Assembly: GCA_963708715.1 (NCBI GenBank)
Contig: CAVPSU010000001.1
Coordinates: forward strand, 372,001 to 436,000
DNA length: 64,000 nt
Direction: 5' to 3'
Source: DAIOEK01 sp963708715
GTDB lineage: Bacteria > Chloroflexota > Anaerolineae > Anaerolineales > Anaerolineaceae
Shown: one piece after another, positions 27,405 through 35,483 of the stretch
Position numbering within the stretch: the stretch's first letter is position 1
Layout: each line of letters opens with the position of its first letter
Notes under the pieces: generated by a model
Seen by the model: the letters and a program-made list of their open reading frames with translations, nothing else
Database searches by the model: none
What the model was told of the DNA's origin: nothing
Made by a program: the position numbers and the translations under genes

Positions 27405-28010
27405 CTATGCGAATAGTCGCAGGGCTGGCTGTTGAACAGGCGCTTCGGCCTGCCAGACGTCATCCGCCCAGCCCAGCACCGTCTCCACCAGTTCGATCTG
27501 ATCGTCGTGCCCGTAGCGGGCCGGACGCAGCCCCACCAGCAGGATCGATTGTTCGGCGATCCGGCGCATGGCGGCATGGCAGCGGTCCAGCAGGCGGTGG
27601 CGTTCCGGCAGCGAGATGTTGTCGTCGTTGAAGGTGCCCAGCAGGTCCAGCACCAGCGTCACGGCGGCGGGTTGGAAGACACCCGAGCCGAGTGCCACGC
27701 TGTGCAGCGGAGAAGCCGCCCCGCATAAGAGGGTCTCCACCTGGTAACAGGTGAAGGCCCTCGCCAGCTGGATGCGCGCCAGCGTGGTTTCCATATCCGC
27801 AGTGAAGCGGCGTATGCTGCGCGCCACCTGGTAGGCGTTGAACTGGTTGCCGCCATCCAGCACCCTGACGGTGCTGCGCAGGGCCAGTCTGCCGGCCGTT
27901 TCGAGCATGAGTACCCGGGCGGCGTGCGGGGCGAAGAAGACGTAGATCTTGCCTGGGCGCAGTCCCGAGAGCGCCGGCAGCCAGTTGCGGGAAGATGTGA
28001 GTGTGTCCAT
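27405..28010 (-). CDS. RecA/Rad51-fold protein with degenerate Walker A (ImuA-like)
   Basis: 201 residues from the ATG giving MDTLTSSRNW. The fold is RecA-like: a strand before the P-loop (GKIYVFFAPHAARVLMLE), then VLDGGNQFNAYQVARSIRR, LARAFTCYQVETLL, and a Walker B-type TLVLDLLGTF. The Walker A has no GK(S/T), so ATP hydrolysis is unlikely, as in ImuA/SulA-like RecA paralogues. It is first in the polymerase operon. The predicted transcription start coincides with the ATG and no Shine-Dalgarno is seen, so the mRNA is probably leaderless. GC content is higher than flanking genes. Confidence 0.75.
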   Translation of the reverse strand: MDTLTSSRNWLPALSGLRPGKIYVFFAPHAARVLMLETAGRLALRSTVRVLDGGNQFNAYQVARSIRRFTADMETTLARIQLARAFTCYQVETLLCGAASPLHSVALGSGVFQPAAVTLVLDLLGTFNDDNISLPERHRLLDRCHAAMRRIAEQSILLVGLRPARYGHDDQIELVETVLGWADDVWQAEAPVQQPALRLFA

Positions 28011-28016
28011 ATTCGT

Positions 28017-28045
28017 ATTATATAGAACAATTGTTCTAATGTCAA
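28017..28045 (-). promoter_or_regulatory. Perfect-consensus promoter with LexA-type operator in its spacer
   Basis: On the minus strand: TTGACA, 17 bases, TATAAT. The spacer contains the 16-bp perfect palindrome TAGAACAATTGTTCTA (plus-strand 28023-28038), which fits the Gram-positive-type SOS box GAAC-N4-GTTC. The -10 ends 7 bases before the ATG of the RecA-like gene. Confidence 0.88.
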
Positions 28046-28090
28046 GTAGGGGTGGTGATGTCAACCGCAGAGGTTGCGCGGTAAGTGTAG

Positions 28091-28256
28091 CGATCTGCGC
28101 TCGGGCAGTTTCGACATGATGATAAACTAGTGTCCTTGCCCTCGCTGGGAAAATTAGTGGGTGGAAGAGGCGTTGCCTCTTCCACCCACATGCCCGTTTC
28201 TCCATGGCCAGTTTGGCATTCAGCATTTTCGGGGATGTTGGCATCTGGAAGAAGGG
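28091..28256. repeat. Hairpin-bearing repeat, copy 1
   Basis: The start (CGATCTGCGCTCGGGCAGTT) and end (TTTCGGGGATGTTGGCATCT) are shared with the copy 301 bp downstream. The centre is a perfect 15-bp stem GTGGGTGGAAGAGGC/GCCTCTTCCACCCAC with a GTT loop (28157-28189). Confidence 0.85.
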
Positions 28257-28343
28257 GAGCCACAGGCGCTCCTTCTTCCAGAAATGATTCCCCCTTCCGG
28301 TGAAAACTGTTTGGTTAGCAGACCATTCATCACCGGAAGGGGG
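28244..28343. repeat. Two further hairpins of the island
   Basis: First, TCTGGAAGAAGGGGAGC (28244-28260) with GCTCCTTCTTCCAGA (28268-28282), with a two-base bulge. Second, CCCCCTTCCGGTGA (28290-28303) with TCACCGGAAGGGGG (28330-28343), perfect 14-bp arms. The whole stretch 28046-28750 has no credible gene. Confidence 0.75.
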
Positions 28344-28391
28344 TAGGGGGATGGTGGGAATGCCTTATTCAGGAACTTCCATTTATCGCGA

Positions 28392-28558
28392 CGATCTGCG
28401 CTCGGGCAGTTTCGCCACGATACTTGGCAAGTACTCTTGCCCTCGCTAAGATTCTTAGTGGTAGGAAGAGACGTTGTCTCTTCCTACCACATGTCCGTTT
28501 CTCCAAACCGGCTTAGCTTTCAGCATTTTCGGGGATGTTGGCATCTGGAAGAAAGGGG
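28392..28558. repeat. Hairpin-bearing repeat, copy 2
   Basis: Same layout as copy 1. The central stem is GTGGTAGGAAGAGAC/GTCTCTTCCTACCAC with the same GTT loop (28458-28490). Bases that differ from copy 1 differ on both arms so that pairing stays perfect. Confidence 0.85.
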
Positions 28559-28707
28559 ATGTGGTGGAGCGATACTCTCCGGCTGTTTCATCCCGCGCAT
28601 CAGCATGAATTCGCTCAGCGAATATGGCATTCGGGTTTTTAGGGAAGTCGGTCATCGGTCGAAGAAATCAGATAGTATCAAAGTCCTGGTGAATGTGTTT
28701 AATATTA

Positions 28708-28732
28708 CATGTGAGGTGATAACCTTCACATG
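28708..28732. promoter_or_regulatory. Inverted repeat upstream of the hydrogenase operon (candidate operator)
   Basis: CATGTGAGG/CCTTCACATG, 9 paired bases with one bulge, about 60 bases before the first hydrogenase gene. The TGTGA/TCACA half-sites recall CRP/FNR-type sites, but the spacing is longer than theirs. Confidence 0.4.
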
Positions 28733-28794
28733 ACATTCTTCCTCATCTGCGATATATTCTTAGTCTGGTACATTTTCAGTTATTGGGAGGGATA

Positions 28795-29280
28795 ATGGCT
28801 TTTGGTATCATCGTCGTCGTGGGGCTGTTGGTGTGTGCCATCCAGGCCATCCGCAGCAGTCATCTACTCATCTCTGCGATTTGGTTGGCTGGCAGTTCCG
28901 CATTGACAGCGCTTCTGTTATACATTTTCCAATCGCCAGAAATCGCGGTCATCGAATTAAGCGTGGGGGCAGGTTTGGTGACCGTTTTATTTGTTTTCGC
29001 CATCAATATTATTGGTGAAGATCCCAGCATAACACTTCCCGCCATTCCCAAAACAGTAGCCAGGGTCCTGATTGTTTTGGCAATTGTGGCACTCGGCTGG
29101 ATGATCCTGCCAAATATGAGTACACCACTTACAGGTACAGATCTTCCATTTTCCTCATATCTGTGGGAAACCCGTAAGCTGGATATATTCTTACAGGTAG
29201 CCTTTATATTTGCTGGCGTCCTGGGTGTCCTCAGCCTTCTTTCCGAAGACCGATCCCACAAGATGGGAGGACATGCATGA
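28795..29280 (+). CDS. Hydrogenase membrane subunit, NuoJ/MbhD-like
   Basis: 161 residues with four to five transmembrane helices. The segment SPEIAVIELSVGAGLVTVLFVFAI matches the DUF4040/MbhD-MnhB-like subunit core; the C-terminal half resembles NuoJ. The start is the ATG preceded by GGGAGGG. It is the first gene of an 11-gene operon and belongs to the ion-translocating membrane arm. Its stop overlaps the next start by 4 bases. Confidence 0.75.
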   Translation: MAFGIIVVVGLLVCAIQAIRSSHLLISAIWLAGSSALTALLLYIFQSPEIAVIELSVGAGLVTVLFVFAINIIGEDPSITLPAIPKTVARVLIVLAIVALGWMILPNMSTPLTGTDLPFSSYLWETRKLDIFLQVAFIFAGVLGVLSLLSEDRSHKMGGHA

Positions 29281-29588
29281 TATTCAATCTACAATCCATC
29301 GGTCTGATCGCGGTGGTTGGACTGGTCGGAATCGGCATCTATGGTTTATTGATCACCCGAAATATGATCAAGATCGTTGTTGCCTTGCAAATCCTGGTCA
29401 AAGGCGTATTGGTCGCCTTTATTCTGGCTGGATCGATGCAGGCAAAAAATAATCTGGCTCAAAGTCTCGCTCTGACTGTCCTTGTCGCGGACACGATCGT
29501 AGCAGTAGTTGCGCTGGCATTGGCGGTTCAGGTTCGTAAAGCGTTCGGCAGCCTGGATCTCAAAGAACTCACACAACTGAAGAGGTAA
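29277..29588 (+). CDS. Hydrogenase membrane subunit, NuoK/MnhC-like
   Basis: 103 residues, three transmembrane helices (GLIAVVGLVGIGIYGLLI, IVVALQILVKGVLVAFILAG, LTVLVADTIVAVVALALAV). It is the family size and topology of NuoK/MrpC, which lies next to the antiporter-like subunits in complex I and group 4 hydrogenases. The acidic residue of helix 3 (VADTIV) is present. Confidence 0.85.
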   Translation: MIFNLQSIGLIAVVGLVGIGIYGLLITRNMIKIVVALQILVKGVLVAFILAGSMQAKNNLAQSLALTVLVADTIVAVVALALAVQVRKAFGSLDLKELTQLKR

Positions 29589-29591
29589 GGC

Positions 29592-31337
29592 ATGTCTCCC
29601 ACCCTCGTACTCCTTACCATCGCCTTCCCCTGGATTGGCGCAGTCCTGATCTGGCTGGCGGGTGATAACCATCGTAAACTGGTGACTGGACTGGCAGTCG
29701 TGTTCTCGGCTTTAGCTGGAGTCTCTGCGTTGTCGTTGATCCCATTCTCTACCAGCGAGCCTGTGGTTTCCATCCGATATGGTAGTCCTTTTGGTATATT
29801 TACAATGGTGCCCGACGGTCTGGGTGTTCTATTGGCTGCAATTGCCACCGTAATTGGCTGTCTGGCAGTCATCTTCTCCATAGATTACATGAAAGGCGAA
29901 GAACAGCTTGCTCGTTATTTCGCCTTTATGCTCTTCTTCATTGGCGCCATGGCAGGTCTTGTCCTGACCGGAAGCCTGTTCTGCATGTTTCTATTCTGGG
30001 AAATAACCGCGCTATGTTCATATGCGTTGATCTCCTTCAACAATGATGATCCTAAGGCTGTCGCAGGTGGCATCAAAGCCTTGATCATGACCCAGGTCGG
30101 CGGCGTCGGTTTGCTGATTGGTGCTTTGATCGTGTATACCTACACCGGCAGCTTCGAGATCAACAGCTTCCTCAAAGATCCGTCCCTGGTTCCAGCCGGG
30201 ATGCTGGCTTTTACCGCCTTCGGATTCCTGGTCGCGGCGGCGGCAAAATCCGCCCAATTCCCCTTCCAAACCTGGCTGCCAGACGCCATGGAAGCCCCCA
30301 CCCCAATCAGCGCACTCATCCACGCAGCTACGATGGTCAACGCCGGCGTCTATCTGCTGGCTCGCTTCTACCCAGCCTTTGAGGATGTACCCGGTTGGAA
30401 GATCAGTGTGATCACGGTCGGCGTCATCACCGCCCTGCTCGCCGCTTTGATGGGTCTGGTCGCCACCGACCTGAAGCGCGTCCTGGCTTACTCTACTGTC
30501 AGTCAGCTTGGATATATGGTCTTTGCAGTCGGTACCGGGGCGATATTCGCCTCTTCCTTCCACCTGCTTAGCCATGCCATTTTCAAAGCCTTGTTGTTTC
30601 TGGCAGCCGGAGCCGTGATCCACAGTGTAGGTACCCGGGATATGAAACAGATGGGCGGTCTGGGTAAACAAATGCCGGTCGTCCGGAATGTGTTTGTGAT
30701 CGGAGCCTGCGCTCTCGCCGGATTGCCGATCTTCAACGGATTTTGGAGCAAGGAATTGATCCTGGAAGCCGGATTGGAACTGACGCCGGTTTGGACTTGG
30801 TTAATGTTCCTTGGCGCAGGTTTGACTGCCTTGTACACGTTGCGGATGGTCTGGTTGGTTTTCTTTGGACAACCACGTGGGCAGTTACACGGGCATGACG
30901 CTGGCAATGCGATGAAGGTTGCCCTCTACCCGCTGGCGCTTGGCGTCCTCGTCAGTTGGCTTGTCGCTGGACCTCTGGCTGATTTATTCCACCAGACATT
31001 GCCTGCCCACGAAATACACAACCTTCCCACTGGCGAGATCGTGCTCGAGGTCATCTCTGCCCCGGCTACCTATCTTGCCCTGGGAGTCATTGGGTTGGGC
31101 TTTCTGGCTTGGATTCAGCGCGAGAAGTTGGCCGGCGTTCAGAAGGCATTCGGTTTCATAGCATCTGCTGCTGAAAACAGCTTTGGGTTTGAAGCAATAA
31201 ACAGGGGTTTAGTTCGGCTGGTACAAGGCGCCGCCGAAGCTATTCGCCCTTTGCAAACCGGATCACTTAATTGGAATATTGCTGGTATCCTGGGCGCCAT
31301 CATCATCTTCCTCATCGCCGTCATCTGGGGAGCGTAA
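29592..31337 (+). CDS. Antiporter-like membrane subunit, NuoL/MrpA-type
   Basis: 581 residues, about 15-16 transmembrane helices. The proton_antipo_M core shows FWEITALCSYALISF, the Lys-containing AAAAKSAQFPFQTWLPDAMEAPTPISALIHAATMV region and ATDLKRVLAYSTVSQLGYM. These contain the charged residues of the ion channel. The length fits NuoL-type subunits of group 4 hydrogenases. It pumps H+ or Na+ coupled to the redox reaction (family knowledge). Confidence 0.9.
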   Translation: MSPTLVLLTIAFPWIGAVLIWLAGDNHRKLVTGLAVVFSALAGVSALSLIPFSTSEPVVSIRYGSPFGIFTMVPDGLGVLLAAIATVIGCLAVIFSIDYMKGEEQLARYFAFMLFFIGAMAGLVLTGSLFCMFLFWEITALCSYALISFNNDDPKAVAGGIKALIMTQVGGVGLLIGALIVYTYTGSFEINSFLKDPSLVPAGMLAFTAFGFLVAAAAKSAQFPFQTWLPDAMEAPTPISALIHAATMVNAGVYLLARFYPAFEDVPGWKISVITVGVITALLAALMGLVATDLKRVLAYSTVSQLGYMVFAVGTGAIFASSFHLLSHAIFKALLFLAAGAVIHSVGTRDMKQMGGLGKQMPVVRNVFVIGACALAGLPIFNGFWSKELILEAGLELTPVWTWLMFLGAGLTALYTLRMVWLVFFGQPRGQLHGHDAGNAMKVALYPLALGVLVSWLVAGPLADLFHQTLPAHEIHNLPTGEIVLEVISAPATYLALGVIGLGFLAWIQREKLAGVQKAFGFIASAAENSFGFEAINRGLVRLVQGAAEAIRPLQTGSLNWNIAGILGAIIIFLIAVIWGA

Positions 31338-31338
31338 C

Positions 31339-32847
31339 ATGATTGCATCACCTTTTCTTTGGATTTTCATCATCCCATTGATCACTTCCCCAATTGCTTA
31401 TCTTGTTGGACGATTTACATTTCATCTTGTGGGTAAGAAGCAGCACATTAACCTTGGAGCTTGGATTACCCTGATCGGGCTGTTGGTTTCTCTGGTACCC
31501 CTTATCAAACTGACGCCATTGCAAGGTGATTTCACACCACAGAGCTATCTTTCCGGTATGATCTCCTTCCGATTCGACGGTATCAGCCTATTAATCAGTT
31601 ACACCGCCATTGTTTTGGGTGCGTTGAGCGTATTGTTTTCCACCCGATATCTGGAGAATGATGCGGGACAGGAAAAATTCTACGCGCTCTTCCTTCTGAT
31701 GGTGGGATCGATCATTGGACTTTCCATGTCCGCCGATCTATTCAATTTGTGGGTCTGGTTTGAGTTGATGGCAATCTCGACCTACACATTGGTAGCCTTC
31801 TATCGAAATTTGAAGGGTAGCCTGGAAGCTGGTGTCAAATATTTGGTTCAGTCTGCCCTCGGATCAGTGCTCGTTCTACTTGGCATTGCGATTGTTTTCG
31901 GTCAAACCGGGACGCTTGATCTGCAGCATCTTCAATCGATTGCACAACCCACTCCTGGTCTGCTGGCTGCAGGGGTATTGTTCCTGGTTGGTTTTGGTAT
32001 CAAAGCAGCACTTGTACCATTGCATACCTGGCTGCCGGATGCCCATTCACAGGCTCCCAGCAGTATCAGCGCAATGCTTTCAGGCATCGTTATCGAAGCC
32101 GGACTGATCGCCCTCTTACGCGTGTTGGTAAGTTTGAGCGATGCTTCTCCGCGCTGGGGACCGATCCTATTGGGATTGGGCGCCATCAACATGCTGGTCG
32201 GCAATCTGATGGCATTACGACAGGACCAGATCAAGCGCTTACTGGCTTATTCTTCCATCAGCCATATCGGATACATGCTCGCCGGTATCGGTGCGGCTTT
32301 CACTTTCGGCAGCCTGGATGGTGCGCAAGGCGGTTTCTTCCACTTACTGACCCACGGCTTTATGAAAGGCTTGGCCTTCCTCTCCGCCGGTGCTCTGTTA
32401 TTTTCCCTGGTCATCCAAAAAGGTGATCATCGCCCTTTGGTCCGAGCCGATCTTAATGGAGCGGGCAAACGCTTTCCGTTAGAAGCATTAGGTTTTAGTG
32501 TTGCAGTGCTCGCGTTAGGCGGATTGCCGCCACTGGCTGGTTTTATGTCCAAGTGGCAAATATTCACAGCAGGTGTATCCACTCATGAGTCCTGGATGCT
32601 GGTTCTGGTCATCTTTATGGCATTGAACAGCGTTCTTTCGCTTGGTTATTATGCCCCTCTGGTGAATGCGCTTTACCGGCGGGAAGCCCCGCAATCGACT
32701 CTCCAGGCTCCCCGTTCAAGCCTTTTGATCACCATTCCGATCGTTCTTCTGGGTCTTCTCGTTGTTTCGATCGGATTCTTCCCACCCCTGATCACATGGT
32801 TATCCAATATGGCCGGCAGTTCTCTTGTTGGCATGATAGGTTTTTAG
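31339..32847 (+). CDS. Antiporter-like membrane subunit, NuoM/N/MrpD-type
   Basis: 502 residues from the ATG giving MIASPFLWIF; the upstream in-frame ATG lies inside the previous gene. About 14 transmembrane helices with LFNLWVWFELMAISTYTLV, KAALVPLHTWLPDAHSQAPSSISAML and DQIKRLLAYSSISHIGYML, the conserved ion-path signatures. This second, distinct antiporter-like module means the complex could move ions at two sites. Confidence 0.9.
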   Translation: MIASPFLWIFIIPLITSPIAYLVGRFTFHLVGKKQHINLGAWITLIGLLVSLVPLIKLTPLQGDFTPQSYLSGMISFRFDGISLLISYTAIVLGALSVLFSTRYLENDAGQEKFYALFLLMVGSIIGLSMSADLFNLWVWFELMAISTYTLVAFYRNLKGSLEAGVKYLVQSALGSVLVLLGIAIVFGQTGTLDLQHLQSIAQPTPGLLAAGVLFLVGFGIKAALVPLHTWLPDAHSQAPSSISAMLSGIVIEAGLIALLRVLVSLSDASPRWGPILLGLGAINMLVGNLMALRQDQIKRLLAYSSISHIGYMLAGIGAAFTFGSLDGAQGGFFHLLTHGFMKGLAFLSAGALLFSLVIQKGDHRPLVRADLNGAGKRFPLEALGFSVAVLALGGLPPLAGFMSKWQIFTAGVSTHESWMLVLVIFMALNSVLSLGYYAPLVNALYRREAPQSTLQAPRSSLLITIPIVLLGLLVVSIGFFPPLITWLSNMAGSSLVGMIGF

Positions 32848-32856
32848 GTGAACTTA

Positions 32857-33168
32857 ATGAGTATATTACTATCACCTCCAATCGCCTTCTTACTCTACAT
32901 TCCATTGGTCCTTGTGTTTGTCCTGGTCGGCCGACGAATGGTTGGACAGATCCAATCCTCTGACTTGAAACGCTCCCTGTATTCAAGTGGCGAAGAAGCA
33001 CCAACCAATTTCGCATCGCCAGGATACAAACCGTTCTTCCTTGTCGCGCTCTTCTTTGCCATCCTTCATCTGGGTATCCTCGTTTTGGGAGCTGGAAACC
33101 TGAACTCCACCGAAGCCATTTTTCTGGGTGGGTTGATCCTGGCATTGTTAGCCCTTGTACTCGGGTAA
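32857..33168 (+). CDS. Small hydrogenase membrane subunit, NuoA-like
   Basis: 103 residues with three predicted helices: IAFLLYIPLVLVFVLVGRR, KPFFLVALFFAILHLGILVLG, TEAIFLGGLILALLALVLG. The loop LYSSGEEAPTNFASPGYKPFF stands where NuoA has its conserved cysteine-glutamate loop, but the Cys is replaced by Ser. The ATG with AGGTGA upstream is preferred to a GTG three codons earlier. Confidence 0.7.
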   Translation: MSILLSPPIAFLLYIPLVLVFVLVGRRMVGQIQSSDLKRSLYSSGEEAPTNFASPGYKPFFLVALFFAILHLGILVLGAGNLNSTEAIFLGGLILALLALVLG

Positions 33169-33195
33169 TTGTTCTTACAGGTAGGAGAGTATTGT

Positions 33196-33753
33196 ATGAC
33201 AAATCCAATCGCACAAACCTATGACAACATTCTGACCAGCATCAAGACCTGGGCAAGGATCAATTCCCCCTGGGCGATCCACTTCAATAGCGGATCCTGT
33301 AATGGCTGTGACATTGAGATTCTCGCCACCCTGACTCCGCGGTATGACCTGGAACGCCTGGGTATCAAGCTGCAGGGCAGTCCACGCCATGCAGATGTAT
33401 TGATCTGCACCGGACCCGTCACCCGCCAGGCGCGGGAACGATTGATCCGAACTTACCAGCAGATGCCTGAGCCGAAATTTGTTGTGGCAGTCGGCTCTTG
33501 CGGAATTTCTGGCGGCGCATTCCGGGGATGTTATAACATCGCAGGAGGTATCGATCAGGTCATTCCTGTGAATGTTTATATCCCTGGCTGCCCTCCTCGT
33601 CCTGAAGCGATCATCTATGGCGTGGCGCAATTATTGGAGTCATTGAAACCAGGCAAATCGGGTGGACAACAAAAACCAACAACCATAACAGAAGATCAAG
33701 CCAAACGTATGTTTGAAGAACAGCTGCATGCCGATCAACCTTCCGGAGAATGA
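33196..33753 (+). CDS. Group 4 [NiFe]-hydrogenase small subunit (NuoB-like)
   Basis: 185 residues. The four ligands of the proximal [4Fe-4S] cluster are visible: C35 and C38 in GSCNGCDIE, C102 in VAVGSCG and C132 in PGCPPRPE. The CNGCDIE form is typical of Ech/Mbh/FHL small subunits. The start with GGAGAG upstream gives this N-terminus. It passes electrons between the iron-sulfur protein and the Ni-Fe site and anchors the soluble arm on the NuoH-like subunit. Confidence 0.92.
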   Translation: MTNPIAQTYDNILTSIKTWARINSPWAIHFNSGSCNGCDIEILATLTPRYDLERLGIKLQGSPRHADVLICTGPVTRQARERLIRTYQQMPEPKFVVAVGSCGISGGAFRGCYNIAGGIDQVIPVNVYIPGCPPRPEAIIYGVAQLLESLKPGKSGGQQKPTTITEDQAKRMFEEQLHADQPSGE

Positions 33754-33754
33754 C

Positions 33755-34312
33755 ATGGATACATCAACCTTACTTGGTACCGCCCGCGAGTTATTGACAC
33801 CGATTTCAACCGATACTGCTTCGCCGGAGGAGAATCGTCTGGATGTGATCATCCCTTCCGCAGATCTCATCCGTGCGGCTGAGATCCTTCACAATGCTAA
33901 GTGGGGTTATCTGTCCGCCATCACCGGGCTGGATCACATTCCATCGTCTGTGGCATCCACTGAAGAGCGGGAGTGGGCTCATATTGGCGAAGACCAGGAG
34001 CAGACCGGTTTCGGATACGGGGGATCGATAGAGGTTCTGTATCATTTTTGTGATGGCGCCGCTGTGGTGACATTACGCGTTCAACTTCCCTACCAATATC
34101 CAGTGGTGCCCAGCATCTGTAAGATCATCCCATCTGCAACCCTATTCGAAAGAGAATTGATCGAGATGTTCGGCGTGAATGTCGTCAATACTCCCAACAT
34201 AGAACATCTTCTTCTACCAGATGATTGGCCTGCAGGGGTTTATCCACTTCGCAAAGAGTTTATCGGTTTTGACCAATTCGATGAAGGGAAAGAGAGCGAT
34301 TATGATGCTTAA
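33755..34312 (+). CDS. Hydrogenase 30-kDa subunit (NuoC-like)
   Basis: 185 residues. Conserved NuoC/HycE-N motifs: IEVLYHFCDGAAVVTLRVQLP, then ATLFERELIEMFGVNVV and PDDWPAGVYPLRKEF at the C-terminus. In FHL this domain is fused to the large subunit; here it is a separate gene directly upstream of it, overlapping it by 11 bases. It is a structural part of the hydrogenase module. Confidence 0.9.
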   Translation: MDTSTLLGTARELLTPISTDTASPEENRLDVIIPSADLIRAAEILHNAKWGYLSAITGLDHIPSSVASTEEREWAHIGEDQEQTGFGYGGSIEVLYHFCDGAAVVTLRVQLPYQYPVVPSICKIIPSATLFERELIEMFGVNVVNTPNIEHLLLPDDWPAGVYPLRKEFIGFDQFDEGKESDYDA

Positions 34313-35483
34313 TGACCGCCCTGAAAAGTTTATTGTTCCAATTGGACCGCAACATCCAGCGTTAAAAGAACCTGGTCATTTCGAGTTCACTGTTGATGGA
34401 GAGATCGTCACCGACGCCTCTGTTCGGCTTGGGTTTGTCCATCGTGGGATCGAGAAGGCTACTGAAAGTCGAAACTGGACCCAAAACCTGTATCTATTGG
34501 AACGAATATGCGGAATATGCTCTCACATACATGCCTTTGCTTATGTTTTAGGGGTTGAAAAGCTGGCAAGGGTGATCGTTCCTCCCCGGGCACAGACGAT
34601 CCGGGTTCTTGTTGCTGAACTCGAACGATTGCACAGTCACCTGCTCTGGTTGGGTGTGGCAGCCCATGAGGCTGGATTTGACACTCTGTTTATGTATACC
34701 TGGCGTGACCGTGAGACTGTGATGGATTTACTGGAATCACTGTGCGGTAATCGCGTCAACTACTCTGCCAATGTATTGGGCGGAGTGAAATGCGATGTCA
34801 ATGACACCATCCGGTATAGTATTCTTAAAGGTGTTGATTATCTCGAACCGCGAACAAAAACATATCTGGAACTGATCACAACCGAAAAAACGCTAACTGG
34901 CCGTACGCGCGGAATCGGCTTCATGACCAGAGAGACCGCCGAAGAGTTGGGTACAGTCGGTCCCACTGCTCGAGCTTCCGGGCTGGAACGTGATATCAGG
35001 GTCGAAGCGCCATATTCTGCCTACCCAGATTTCCCGGTACAAATTGTACTGGAAGAGAAGGGTGACCTGGAAGCACGGTTTGTTGTTCGGGTGAAAGAAT
35101 GCTTTGAAAGTTATCGGTTAATTCGTCTGTTCTTGGACAATCTGCCTTCAGGAGAGATCACCGTTCGTGTGCCCAGAAGAATACCTGAAGGGGAGACCAT
35201 CAGCCGGGTAGAAGCTCCCCGGGGTGAGTTGTTTTACTACATCAAGAGCAATGGCTCCGAGAATCCAGAACGGATCAAAGTCCGTACACCAAGTATTAAT
35301 AACTTCGCATCGGTTATAGCTACCGCTGTTGGGCACAACCTGGCAGACATACCCATGATCTTGTCAGGTATTGACCCATGCTTCTCATGCAATGACCGAA
35401 TGATCACCATCCGGAAAGATGGCAAGGAAATCACTCCTGATTGGGAAGAAATCCGTAAATACGGGATCGAGTTCTACTCATGA
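34302..35483 (+). CDS. Group 4 [NiFe]-hydrogenase large (catalytic) subunit
   Basis: 393 residues from the first of two adjacent ATGs. Unlike NuoD, it has both nickel-ligand pairs: C70/C73 in ERICGICSHIH and C360/C363 in GIDPCFSCNDR. After the last Arg (366) comes a 27-residue tail MITIRKDGKEITPDWEE.., the position where the maturation protease cuts in HycE. The Ni-Fe centre should therefore be assembled and active for H2/H+ conversion. It is followed by the NuoH-like gene with a 4-base overlap. Confidence 0.95.
   Translation: MMLNDRPEKFIVPIGPQHPALKEPGHFEFTVDGEIVTDASVRLGFVHRGIEKATESRNWTQNLYLLERICGICSHIHAFAYVLGVEKLARVIVPPRAQTIRVLVAELERLHSHLLWLGVAAHEAGFDTLFMYTWRDRETVMDLLESLCGNRVNYSANVLGGVKCDVNDTIRYSILKGVDYLEPRTKTYLELITTEKTLTGRTRGIGFMTRETAEELGTVGPTARASGLERDIRVEAPYSAYPDFPVQIVLEEKGDLEARFVVRVKECFESYRLIRLFLDNLPSGEITVRVPRRIPEGETISRVEAPRGELFYYIKSNGSENPERIKVRTPSINNFASVIATAVGHNLADIPMILSGIDPCFSCNDRMITIRKDGKEITPDWEEIRKYGIEFYS

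Noticed and set aside
34302..35483. Inactive, Ehr-type hydrogenase-related complex
   Set aside because: All four nickel-ligand cysteines are present, which argues against loss of the Ni-Fe site.
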